Assembly (NCBI GenBank): GCA_050084985.1
Contig: JBITNC010000001.1
Coordinates: forward strand, 2,666,001-2,730,000
Reading direction: 5' to 3'
Length of the DNA: 64,000 nt
Source: Nageia nagi
Taxonomy: Eukaryota > Pinophyta
The notes under the pieces: model-generated
What the model saw: the letters and a program-made list of their open reading frames with translations, nothing else
What the model was told of the DNA's origin: nothing
Databases searched by the model: none
Shown here: piece after piece, positions 47,484 to 57,823 of the stretch
Layout: each line of letters starts with the position of its first letter
Numbering within the stretch: the stretch's first letter is position 1
Translations under genes and position numbers: made by a program

Positions 47484-49244
47484 TGTCACGTTCAAGATGT
47501 CCCTAACCAATTTAGCCAAAATAGGAACCTTTATTTGATTCTAATTATTTTTAGAGGTGGGGTTAATCAATGTATATTAAACTCTAATAATTATGAAAAC
47601 CAAAACTAGAAAGCAAACACACAAGCATGCATCTCACAAGAAGGATGTATAGTGGAAACCCAATGTTAAAAACCACTCTAGAAAAGGATCACTTAGACTC
47701 CAATCCAAATCTAGCCTCAACAAGGTTACAATATTTCACAACACCCATTATGATTAATAGCACCAACTATCCTATTATTTTGCAACACTAACTATAAGGA
47801 GCACCTATTTGGTGACCTCAAATCAAAGATTAAGGATAAGTTTTGGTTCATACAAGATCCTAAATGGTCTAGCTCAAATATTGTCTCTATACACTCTCCT
47901 AATCACATTCTCATTCCCATACAATACTCTAACTTCACACTTCACATAATCTACTCTCTCAAAAACCCTCTATAATTCCCTTGCCATTCCAATCTAACTA
48001 TTACAGTACTCACCAAAAATCATCCATATTTTGTATTTATGATATATAGACATGCAATCATTCATCTTAACCTACTTTTCATTGAGATTTATAACTATTC
48101 CTACATTTAAGAGGTATTTACCTACTTTGCATTGACATATATAGCTATTCATGTATTTAAAGGTATTTTTCATCACTTTCTTTAGTATAATCAAGCCATC
48201 TTAGCAATCAACAATTTACCAACTTCTTTGTAATTATTAATTTCCCCTATCTAAAGTTTTGATATTTAACACTATAAGGGTGAAGAAATATGTATCCATT
48301 AAAACTTGAGAGTGAACTAATGATTCCACATGGAAATGAGCTACATTCAACACATCAATAGAATCTTGAAGGTCATACACCCTTGATTGAGTGTATACAA
48401 GTGTTCACCTCCTCTTACAATTTTTATTTATCCTTAGCAGATCTTGTTACACCTCAAAGGGTATTATTGAAACTTGAGATGCTTATGGAAATTATCACCC
48501 ATCAATTTCTCTTAAAAACTATGATATTATCACTCAAAACTTGCAAGGTTTGTTGAATATAGAGTTATGAACATTTCCCATTATGAAGCCCTATCAGAAC
48601 CATCCACTGATGAAGCTATCTATTGCTTTCTAATTTTTGCTAAGAATTATGATGTCACCTTTGGATTTTCATGGTCCTAATTCACTTAAATTATTTAACA
48701 ACACCACCCACTGCATAACTTAACTTGAACTAATAGTTATGTACAACAAAGATCAAAATAACATTTGAACTATGCAATTAAACACAGTAATTTAACTCAC
48801 AATAGGGCCTGGACTTGATTTAATCTATCTATTATGTACAACAAGGCTTGGAAATAACTTCTAGATTATACAAAGTGAAACATAAGTAACTATACTTGAA
48901 ATAGGGCTCAAACATAACTTATACAAATACATAGACACTATACAAGACTTCTCGGGAATGACTTAGAAAATTCACCCATCTATAACTCAGAAAAATCTTG
49001 GAAATGACTTAGCTAATTTACAAAATGGATACTCTTTAGCCTAAAACTTACACATATGTATTGCACATGACTCATATGACTTAGTACAAATAACTCCCAT
49101 AGTTGGACACTATCATTTTTGCATCCAAAAACTTTGCAAATCTTATTAATGTCATTCCTTTGACACGTGTAACCATGGGAACCATATGCACATAGATCTC
49201 ATTATGTTGACAACAATGACAACACCACTACATCATACTCAACA
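47484..49244 (-). repeat. Copia 5' LTR (1.7 kb)
   Basis: Similar to 35027-36738 from about 47536 (AATCAATGTA...AATTATGAAAACCAAAACTAGAAAG) to the end CATACTCAACA. The first 50 bases, starting TGTCACGTTCAAG, have no counterpart in the left LTR. A PBS-like site lies on its left. Confidence 0.75.
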
Positions 49245-49339
49245 TTCTTATGTATTATTTCAATTCCCATATAAAAAATGATCATACTAACATTCCAAAC
49301 CTATCAAATTCAAAAATACATATCGTAACTCCTAAGAAG

Positions 49340-50055
49340 CACTAGCATAGATGTTGGTAGGTTTGACACTTCTATGGAAATCACCTTGAATAGTGACCAA
49401 ATATTTGAAAAAGGTAGGTATGCATATAATAATTGGAAAGGAATATTTGATAACTATCTAATTAAAAAAGAAACAAATTAATTGGATATCTCTATAAAAA
49501 GTTATACTTTCCAAAAGATAATTGATTTATTTACAACAAGTTCCATTATAAAAATTTCACAAGACATAAAGAAAAATCTCCAAACATCATCCAAAAGTGA
49601 GAGTGTTCTAAATCCTCATTATAAGGATGTTATCCTTAGATAATTTAATCAAATATGGAGTGATAAAAAAAATAAAAACCTTCATAATACCATATTTCAT
49701 TTTAAATAATGGATCAAACTCGTAAGTGAAAATCTCTAGCCAAATTAACACTTAAGGTAAGATCCCCATATCATTGTAAGTGCTCTTTATTGCAAACTCT
49801 ACCAAGGCTATGATTTTTATTATGTAAAATTTGTATATTGACATCCTTGGGCTAAAAGTGACTCCATATTTATTAAATTTGGATCCTTTTACCAAAACCA
49901 AGTAGTTCTTAGAATAGTGCCATCTTTTTCATTAAATTTGAAGAGTATAGTAACCTGTTTGGATGAAGATAAAAAACATGGTAGGCCTATGCTCTATCCC
50001 ATAGAGCTAAATAAACTGATCCATATTAATATCTTTGTAAGATCTTGATTAGTTA
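49340..50055 (+). pseudogene. Unassigned decayed protein, plus strand
   Basis: A single plus-strand frame persists for about 238 codons without a frameshift, broken only by about eight stops (mostly TAA). Readable parts: VGRFDTSMEITLNSDQIFEKG and YAYNNWKGIFDNYL (49355-49460), SYTFQKIIDLFTTSSIIKIS (about 49505-49560), SALYCKLYQGYDFYYVKFVY (about 49780-49840) and LDEDKKHGRPMLYPIELNKL (about 49960-50020). The minus strand of the same stretch is stop-rich. I recognise no family. It converges tail to tail with the minus-strand frame 50065-52028, the same geometry as PMD and gag in element C, so it may be antisense cargo of that element. Confidence 0.4.
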
Positions 50056-50064
50056 TAGGAAGTC

Positions 50065-52028
50065 ATGAATATATTTAAATTTTGAGAGGATGGAGTTACC
50101 TCTTGCACTTATTCATCATATTCATTTTCCTTATTGACTTCATCATTGGTTGGTTTAGGTTTCTTTTTATTAGGACTCATATCTTCTTTATATTTATTTT
50201 ATTTAAGATCATGATTATCATCATCACCTCTAGAGGCAACTTCTTGATGTCTACTTATTCTTACTTTGTTATACGACTTGGACCTATGCTTCCTGTAGGA
50301 AGATGTTTTTGATGACTATTTGCTAATCCTATGCCCCTTGTCAAAACATTTCACATCCTTATGTTATTCATTTGTTAGAGCATATTCAACTACTTAATAA
50401 TATAATACATACTCAAAATATTCAAATTCACTCCCTTCTAAATTAATAATCTATTGAATCAATATCTCCTTTTCCTAAATCAATTTTCTCCTCTACTACA
50501 TTCTAAGTTTCTCTAACCATTATTTAATGCATGGGTGATGGTATAGAAGAGGTAGTGGATCTAGACTCATCTTCACTTTGTGACCATGAGTTTGACAACT
50601 CATAATAAGATTCATTATAGTGCAAAATGAACCTTGAGGAGGAAGAAAGAGGGATTTTCTTGATTGTATCTTTTACTTCTAGGATTTCTCCATATATAGA
50701 CTTATTCTTGAAATTTTTCACATGTTTCTTCCTTTCAAGTTCAAATTTATTATTCTAATGCTTCTTTTATAATTTATCTATGAGTCCATTTGGATCATAT
50801 CTTTGGATTAGTAGTTTGGTAATAAATCTATACAATTTTAGTTCCTCTACTAGTCTTCTAGATGTATTAGTCCATAGCATGCATGCATACCCTACTACCC
50901 AAATAGATAACTTATGAGTTTCTATATTCATACTCTAAATGTTGTCATGCACATCCATAAATTGCCTACAAAACTCCAAAAATATAATCTAGTTACTCAT
51001 ATAATAAGGCATCTTGAAAGGATCCATAAACCCTAATATAAGAGTAACCATCATTGTGGGTGAACCAATCTACATGTTTTCCCAAAATTGATCAAGCTTT
51101 GATAAAAAATTTATGTATTTTTGGGTTCTTGGTGACTCATTAGTATATGATATATTCCCACTCATCTATCCTCATGGCATAATAATCATGTTATTTTTCT
51201 TGGTACTACTTGGGGTAAGCTTTGCATATGGGTTTAAATGAGTCTTTAAGCAGTTTTTAATCCCAAATTATTTTAGCCTATTATTACCCCTTAACAATAA
51301 TTATACCATGTAACTCACCATATAAAATCTCTTTGTCTCAAGTAGATTTAATAGTTGAGAATGTAAGGCACTACTAATAATTCAATCCCAATGAATTGAC
51401 ACTTAGTTCTCAATGTAAATTAGGAAGGCTACAAATTCTCATTACATCAACCTATCATAGGATTTTCCTAGTTCCTTTGAGAGTAGAATAATTGATTTAG
51501 AAGTGATACCCCTTATAATGCTTTTGATCAACCTTTAACACCCTTTTATGCATGATTTTTTCTTGATCTTTCAAGAGGATCCAATCCTTTAGTAACTTTG
51601 ATACATTTTTATTCTTTTAAGGTCAATGATTGATTCCTCTTTATTGTATTCACATCCCTTCAAAAATAGATTGAAAGCCTACTTAATCCTTCTTGGAGAC
51701 ACAACTTCTATAGGATTTCTATTTTAATCTTTTATACATCTTTGATCTGCATCATAATAGCCCACTATTTTATAGATCAATTCTAGAAATCTTTTGTCAG
51801 AATTTTTGTTGCATGATATAGGCCCATGGCATAATTCATATTATTTGCTAGTTTTTTTAGTTATAATTTAACTAATATTATTAAAAGTTTTAATTGAGTT
51901 ATTTTATGACCAAGTGGTATCCCTAATTTTAGATAAAGTATCTTTGTATCTAGGCCTCAATTCTATATGTCTATATTTTTTCAACCCAATTCTTGTCTTT
52001 ATCAGTTCTTCCTGGGTGATGTCCATGA
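50065..52028 (-). pseudogene. Unassigned decayed large protein, minus strand
   Basis: It begins at Met 52028 (MDITQEELIKTRIGLKKYRH) and keeps nearly one frame for about 650 codons. A charged N-terminal part includes GYYDADQRC (about 51770); a central helical part includes RFYMVSYMV (about 51320) and GNISYTNESPRTQKYINFLSK (about 51160-51095); then MVTLILGFMDPFKMPYY, VVGYACMLWTNTSRRLVEEL (about 50905-50850) and the open stretch 50721-50524 ending in an acidic Ser-rich segment. The C-terminus is Arg/Ser- and Lys-rich (HRSKSYNKVRISRH about 50270). The basic tail and position suggest a Gag-like structural protein of a retroelement, but no knuckle, protease or RT was found. Stops fall largely at Gln, Arg and Trp-like codons. 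Confidence 0.45.
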
Positions 52029-53090
52029 TTTATTTTTTCCCATCTACAAAACAAAGAGTTAAATATTTTTAGAAGAAAATTAACTTAAATAATATTTAGT
52101 AAATTCATTTTTTCATTAAGGTTTCACCTATGGTCCTCTTTGAGAAAACCCAAAATAACTTATTCCTCTTTGTCTGCAAGTCTCAAATTTTAACTTTGTA
52201 AAATCTATAATTTTTTACATGTGGAAACTTTTATCAATCATGTGAATTGGTTATTAGGTGAATACTTAGTTTATTTTTCTATATTACCACCTTTTATAAA
52301 TTTTTGTCATTTTTCCAAGTCTAGTCATAAATATAGGCTCTCAGAGCAAGTCATGAAAGCTTTGTGGTAAAGGTGATGTGCAAGCTCACTTAAAGTGGAA
52401 TACATTGAGCCAAGAAAGACACATAGTTATATAAGATGGATGGGGGACATATTAAACAACTATGCCACAACATTTTTTTTAATTTTTTACTAAAATAACA
52501 TAAGGGATTTTCAAACCCCTACCTTTATCTAGATGGACCTACACCTCCATTGGGATCCTCTCCTCCATGGTGGCATCCTAGCTGGCTAATAACAGACCTA
52601 TCAATAACTCGATCCAAAGCCACCACTCATTGATAAATCACATAAAGAACCAAAGAAAAAAAAGGAAAAGTCAAAACAAGTTTAAAATGTACCCTATTAT
52701 ATTTTAACCCTTATTTGCAATCATTGACATTCATTTTGAAATCATTAATGTTCTCTTATAAATCATTGGTAATCTCAAAAATTTCTTATGATCTCTACCA
52801 AAAATAAATATCTCTTCTTATATTTTATATTATGTTTACCCTTATAAACCATTATCATAATCTTAGTTTCATGGAGCCTATGCTCATCATCTCATCATTT
52901 GAGGGGGACTACATTAGACTTATTATCAAGTCTTAGCTAGTCCAAGAGGCCTTATTTTTTAAAAGGCATGCCTCTAATGATATTTAAAAAATATTATCAC
53001 TCATTCTTATTTGTTAGAATAACAATAGAGAATTATAATAACTAACCAAAAAATGATTTCATTTTTTTATATGTAGAGCTCTCAATATAT
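52029..53090. other. No gene recognised
   Basis: Presumably the leader of the minus-strand frame plus older decayed sequence. No LTR terminus, PBS or coding motif was identified. Confidence 0.4.
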
Positions 53091-53240
53091 GCTTTGGATA
53101 TTGAATCCCATGGGCAATGCTAACCCATGCGTGCCCATCGATCTCAACGAAGAACATGTTTACTTAGGATATGCTCAAATCACTTATGCTTTAATCAACA
53201 TTGATTACAAAGTAAAAAGAAGTATCCTTGGTCATGATTA
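53091..53240 (+). other. Short open frame of unknown origin
   Basis: Fifty codons open from an ATG (MLWILNPMGNANPCVP and so on) with protein-like composition and higher GC than the surroundings. No family recognised; it could be an exon-like fragment of a captured gene or chance. Confidence 0.2.
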
Positions 53241-54014
53241 GAAAAATTACAATTATCCTTGATGTAAACTAGGCTTTATGCCTCTCCCCTAAATGATAAA
53301 TCTATAAGTTATGAGATACCCATCCAATAATAAAAAAACCCATTTCATCAATTAGTCAAAGTCTAGATATTTTTGAATTGTTTATACTTTTCATCACCAT
53401 CAAACAATCCAAAAAAAGAGTAAAGTATAGATACCTAAAATAGGCATCTTAATACTTTTCAAAAGTAGATTAAATGACATGATTTTGGGTAGACATGTAG
53501 CATACCAAGCATAAAAAGAAATGCTCAAAAAAAAAATATCTATAGTATTTACAATCAATATTAAAGGAATCTAAAAATAACCATGTATCATAATAAAAAT
53601 CATGGTAGCATGTAGTATATATTTCTCCTCATCTAGTAACTCATGTTACTAGTATAAGATGTCAAAAGCAAGAGACAAGATCAAGGGAGATGGAGGAGAT
53701 GTAAACAAAAAGGAAGAAAATGGATATATTTAAGGAGTTTGTGGAATATTATGTAGATTTATTTCATTAGTGGATCCTCTTTCTAAAATGGGTAATGAGA
53801 ATCATGTTCATTCCAAGATAGAGATTGATTCAAAATATATAAAACATAATGTAGAGGCATTGCAAATCCACTAAAGGAATGGGGTTTTTGGAGCCTATCT
53901 AGTAAATAATATAGAGTGAATCCTATTTATATTGACAAGTATAAGATTCTGGTTGACTCTTAGATATATTTTTAATATGGTTCTAAGTGCACCTATTGTT
54001 TTATAAGTGGTTAA
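53241..54014. other. Spacer left of family H LTR
   Basis: AT-rich with no recognised feature. Confidence 0.4.
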
Positions 54015-55600
54015 TGTTGATTGGTATAATGTAACCTCACGGTTTTGGTCTGGTCATGTTCTCTAATTCCCATAATAGTAGGGTCCTTGAAAGAGCATAA
54101 TGTGGTGGAGAATGCAATCATGTTGGTTTTTTTATCAATATCTAGTTATAGGTTGGTTCCTATCTATGATTAAGGTTAAAAGTAACTGAAAAGAGATAAA
54201 AAGAAAAAGAGTAATATGAAAGAGATAAACACATTAAACTAATAAAGCAAATTAACACTACATAGCTCAAGAATTATGACACAAGCAACAATCCATAGCC
54301 AAGATTAACAATAGTAAACTATCTTTCCCTTTGGATCTCATAGTCATAATACATAGCCACAACTTAAGATAGCATTTCATACATAACATTCACAAAGTGT
54401 AGTAAACAACCATATATTGAAGAAGGCAAAGCATTATCAAATTGCATTATCACATATGAAAGAATCTTATAAACTTGGGGAAATTTGCTAGAATGTTTGA
54501 CATTTTGGACTTACAATAATCCAATATTTATATATTTACATCTATGATTAGGTGGTTGTCCACCATTAATGCACTTAACTACTCTTGTTGATTGAGAATA
54601 ATAAAGGAATAATTTACAAATATACAATTATAATTACAAATGTGTTAAATTACATAGTGAATAAATACAATCAATGCTAAGGTCTAGGAACTAGATATCT
54701 CTAAGTTGTATTATTGAGCTACAATCTTTTTAATTTGTTGTCGACTACATTCTCCTAGTACTCTAGCTAATATTGGGTGAAATATCTTCCTTCTTGATTG
54801 GTATGATCTACAACTATATTCTATTGATAGTAATCTAACTCTCTATAACCATTAATAATGAGCATTATAGTTTTGGTTGCATGGAATAATGAGATAATTA
54901 AATAGTGTATCATTATAATCCTAAGGAGAACTACTACTACCATGTGGAAATGAATTATGGTCGACACATTAATAGAGCCCCGAGGGTCAAACACTCATGA
55001 TAAAGTGGACTAGGGTGTTCTCTTGAACTCATTATTCTTCTTCTTATTTGGTCGGTTCTATTTCTCTTTGGTAGGCTCTAATGATAATAGGGGCTTTCTT
55101 TAACACCCAACAATTTTAGGCAAAAATTGTGACATCATCATTCAAAATCAATAAGCTTTGTTTAGTTATCTTCATAAAATATCTTCTGGTGAACTTCATA
55201 CTACCTATTGCTAATTTCAAGCAAAAGGGATGATGTCATCACTCAAAATCAATGGGCTTTGCAAGATGACTTCTTGAAATATTTCTTATGGATTTTGGAT
55301 GTATGATGAAAACATTTTGTTTGGAAATTAATGAGCTTTACAACATCACTTGTTGGTGACTTGAAATGAACAAAGACTCTTATTTATAACAATCCTTGAA
55401 AAAACCTAAATTTCTATAATACTTGGATTTGAATTAGACACTTACTACCCTTACATATCATGGTATCTCCTGGACATGGTATATCAACTCTCAGATATGA
55501 CTTTGATAGATTTTCTATGACCTATGACTCCCAATAATGTATAGTTACTAAAAAAATATCAAAAATATATTATAATTAATTTCCAAGACTTGTTACAACA
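54015..55600 (-). mobile_element. Family H 3' LTR, copy 2
   Basis: Starts TGTTGATTGGTATAATG and ends TTACAACA; aligned with 1635-3536. The polypurine tract on its right marks it as the 3' LTR of a minus-strand element whose interior extends to the right. It contains only about two degenerate copies of the 100-bp unit. The segment 54930-55160 is shared with the copia A LTRs. Confidence 0.65.
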
Positions 55601-55613
55601 CTCTCTTAGATAA
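55601..55613 (-). promoter_or_regulatory. Family H polypurine tract
   Basis: The minus strand reads TATCTAAGAGAG followed by TGTTGTAA, a slightly decayed CTAAGGGAGAG-type PPT abutting the LTR. Confidence 0.5.
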
Positions 55614-57470
55614 TGAATAAAATTTAAAACAAAAATAGTTAAGACTCATATGCTTATAGATAATACCCAAACTATCGATAATAACCAAAAAATTTTAGAC
55701 TTGACCAAAATCTTAACAAAAAGACCAAGTATAAAGAAGAGACTCTTTTTTATTATTTACAAAAATAAAAGGGGAATAATAAGTGGGGATCAAGAATAGA
55801 TTTATTTGAAATGAAATAAAGAATATTAGAATGTTACCATTTCTCAGAGTGTAGTTCTAAAATAATAACAATCTTCTAGAAACTCTTGGGGTCTCCACTT
55901 GCTAGAGAATAGAACCCTTTACTTATTGCTTCCACTTACTTATATACATGAAGCTTTTATAGGAATCTTAGTTTGTGGAATTACTTCTACGGGAAGTAAA
56001 GATTGAATATTTTTATTCAAATCCTTTAAACCTTGATGATCAACTTGAGATAAAATAGGGTAAGCTTGTATTTTGATTGTATCTACTTTGAACCCTATTA
56101 GCACGTTCTCCAACATTCCAACATGTAGAAATGTTCTAATTACCTCCTACATAAGGTCATTTATTTATTGTAAATCTAATATTTATTTCTCAAAGAAAGA
56201 TTGTTCTAAAACTTGAATAGTATTTGCCACCCATTATTGTCCACTAGCTTGTACATCTTATTCCTCCCATAATTTAGAATCTTTCAATTCAATCAAAGAA
56301 TAAAAGAATTTATTAACAAAGCAAACTTCTATGTTGAGCTGGTGTTTATTGATATCCATACTAAATACTAGATCCTAAAATTCATAGATATCCTAGGTTT
56401 TCCTTAAAAATGTTTATCTTGGCCTGGGAGTAATAGTAGATAAATCCTTTTCTATAAAGGCTTTCAACCTACTCTGCATTCTTTCAAGTACTAATCTTAG
56501 TATATCTATAGCTAATTTGTAGAAATTAGTTTGAGCAATAAACTACTGGAGAGCTTGTTCTATCTAATTCTTTAATAAGTGTAACTTTGATAAACTTACT
56601 AGCATTTCTCCTATCTGCTCAACTAGGGACTTCCTAAAGTTCTTTACAATTAGCACCAACTTTGAATTATTATCACTAAGTACTTTGCTAGTTGCTACTA
56701 CCTTTTTCAACTCCTCCTCAACTTGTTTATCCTTCTGACTATCTACCACTATAGCTTGAGCTTTGATATCCTCTATTTATTTATTTGATTTTTCTAGATT
56801 GACCTTGCTTTCTGCCAGGCTCTTCTTGAATTTGAACTTTTTATTTTCCATTTTTCCTAGTAAATCTTTATTTTGATTTTGCAACCCAACAACTGCATTG
56901 TATTTAAGGAAGCAATATTTTTTATATTGATCTATCTTTTTGTTTAACCTCTCAATCTTATTTTCCATGTATTAGAGGGTTTTACCAACTACCATGGAAG
57001 TATTTATAAGAAATTAGGATTAATTTATAGCTAGGGCACTCTACATATATACATTTACTATAGCCATAGGAGCAATATCTAGCTACCATTCTTTGAAAAG
57101 AATTTGAGCAATTTTTATGTCTCCCATCTTTGTAACTCCACTAAAAATCTTAAACTATTACTCTAGGAGTAGAGGGGATTTATTTACAAAATTTGCCCAA
57201 TCAATGGGCTCTTCTACTTGTGTTAAAAAAATGCTTTTAATCTCCTCTTACAAGGCTATGGAAAAAGGAATTAAAGAATGTTGTTGTGTACTTACTCCTA
57301 AAGTAGATGCTGAAGTTTGGTGTGCATGTTCTTCTACTTTCTTTGGAGTGAAGGCTAATACTTTAGCTTCCTCCTCTTCTTCTTCTAGGGGTTTCTCCTT
57401 TTTAGGATTTGTATTCATTATGCTATAGTCTTTTTTCTTCTTTGGATCTTTATTATCATCATCATCATCT
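55614..57470 (-). pseudogene. Unassigned family-H internal protein, C-terminal coiled-coil part
   Basis: From 57470 leftward the minus strand reads an Asp-rich run, a Lys/Glu-rich low-complexity linker (DPKKKKDY, KPLEEEEEAKVLAF), then two long heptad-like stretches: 56968-56777 (MENKIERLNKKIDQYKKY and so on, 63 open codons) and 56749-56564 (VDSQKDKQVEEELKKVVATS and so on, 61 open codons). The section from 56500 to about 55970 continues more weakly. Without the inserted element the frame is continuous with that at 61930-64000. Function unknown; a structural (Gag-like) role is a guess from the coiled coil. Stops are frequent. Confidence 0.45.
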
Positions 57471-57785
57471 TGAGAGAACTATAATGTTCTATATTACTCA
57501 TCAAAATGAGTTACATATATAGGCTTAATGAGCCATTACAAGACAAGCTAAATGGTTGAGATGCAATATTCTCACACCATAACAAATATCACAAATAGCA
57601 CACCTACGTGAACTACAAGACAATAAGTGATGCCTATCCTAACAAATAGGCTAAGCATGGAATATGGTCAACATAGACCAAATATTCCTCACAAGCTAAT
57701 ATTAATCCTTTAGGAAATACTCTTAATCCTAATTAATTAATCTATTAACTTAGGACTTAGGGATATGTAGGATATAATTCCAACA
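57471..57785 (-). repeat. 3' LTR of the gag-only element (315 bp)
   Basis: Plus strand TGAGAGAACTATAATG...GATATAATTCCAACA. Identical by eye to 61610-61924. On the minus strand it begins TGTTGGAATTATATCC and follows the PPT. Confidence 0.96.
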
Positions 57786-57800
57786 TTCTCCCCTTTAATG
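57786..57800 (-). promoter_or_regulatory. Polypurine tract of the gag-only element
   Basis: The minus strand reads CATTAAAGGGGAGAA directly before the 3' LTR; the reading frame stops just upstream at 57824. Confidence 0.85.
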
Positions 57801-57823
57801 CTAAGTAACTCATGCAAGAGTTC

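Larger units (their letters stand above)
35027..49244 (-). mobile_element. Composite Ty1/copia element (A with B)
   Basis: Similar LTRs (35027-36738 and 47484-49244) enclose two copia Pol copies in tandem, each followed on the left by its own polypurine tract (36739-36752 and 41299-41310), but only one gag N-terminus and one PBS. The outer flanks AACTA and TTCTT do not match. This fits either insertion of copia B into copia A with loss of one end, or unequal recombination between two related elements. Confidence 0.65.

Noticed and set aside
49340-52028. Endogenous pararetrovirus
   Set aside because: Considered because of the unfamiliar frames with a basic tail, but no RT, protease or zinc finger was found nearby and no viral motif could be named; left unassigned.
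1635-55600. A single 54-kb element bounded by the two family-H LTRs
   Set aside because: The better-preserved copy has its polypurine tract on the right, making it the 3' LTR of an element extending right; the copies are best read as two separate insertions in the same orientation.
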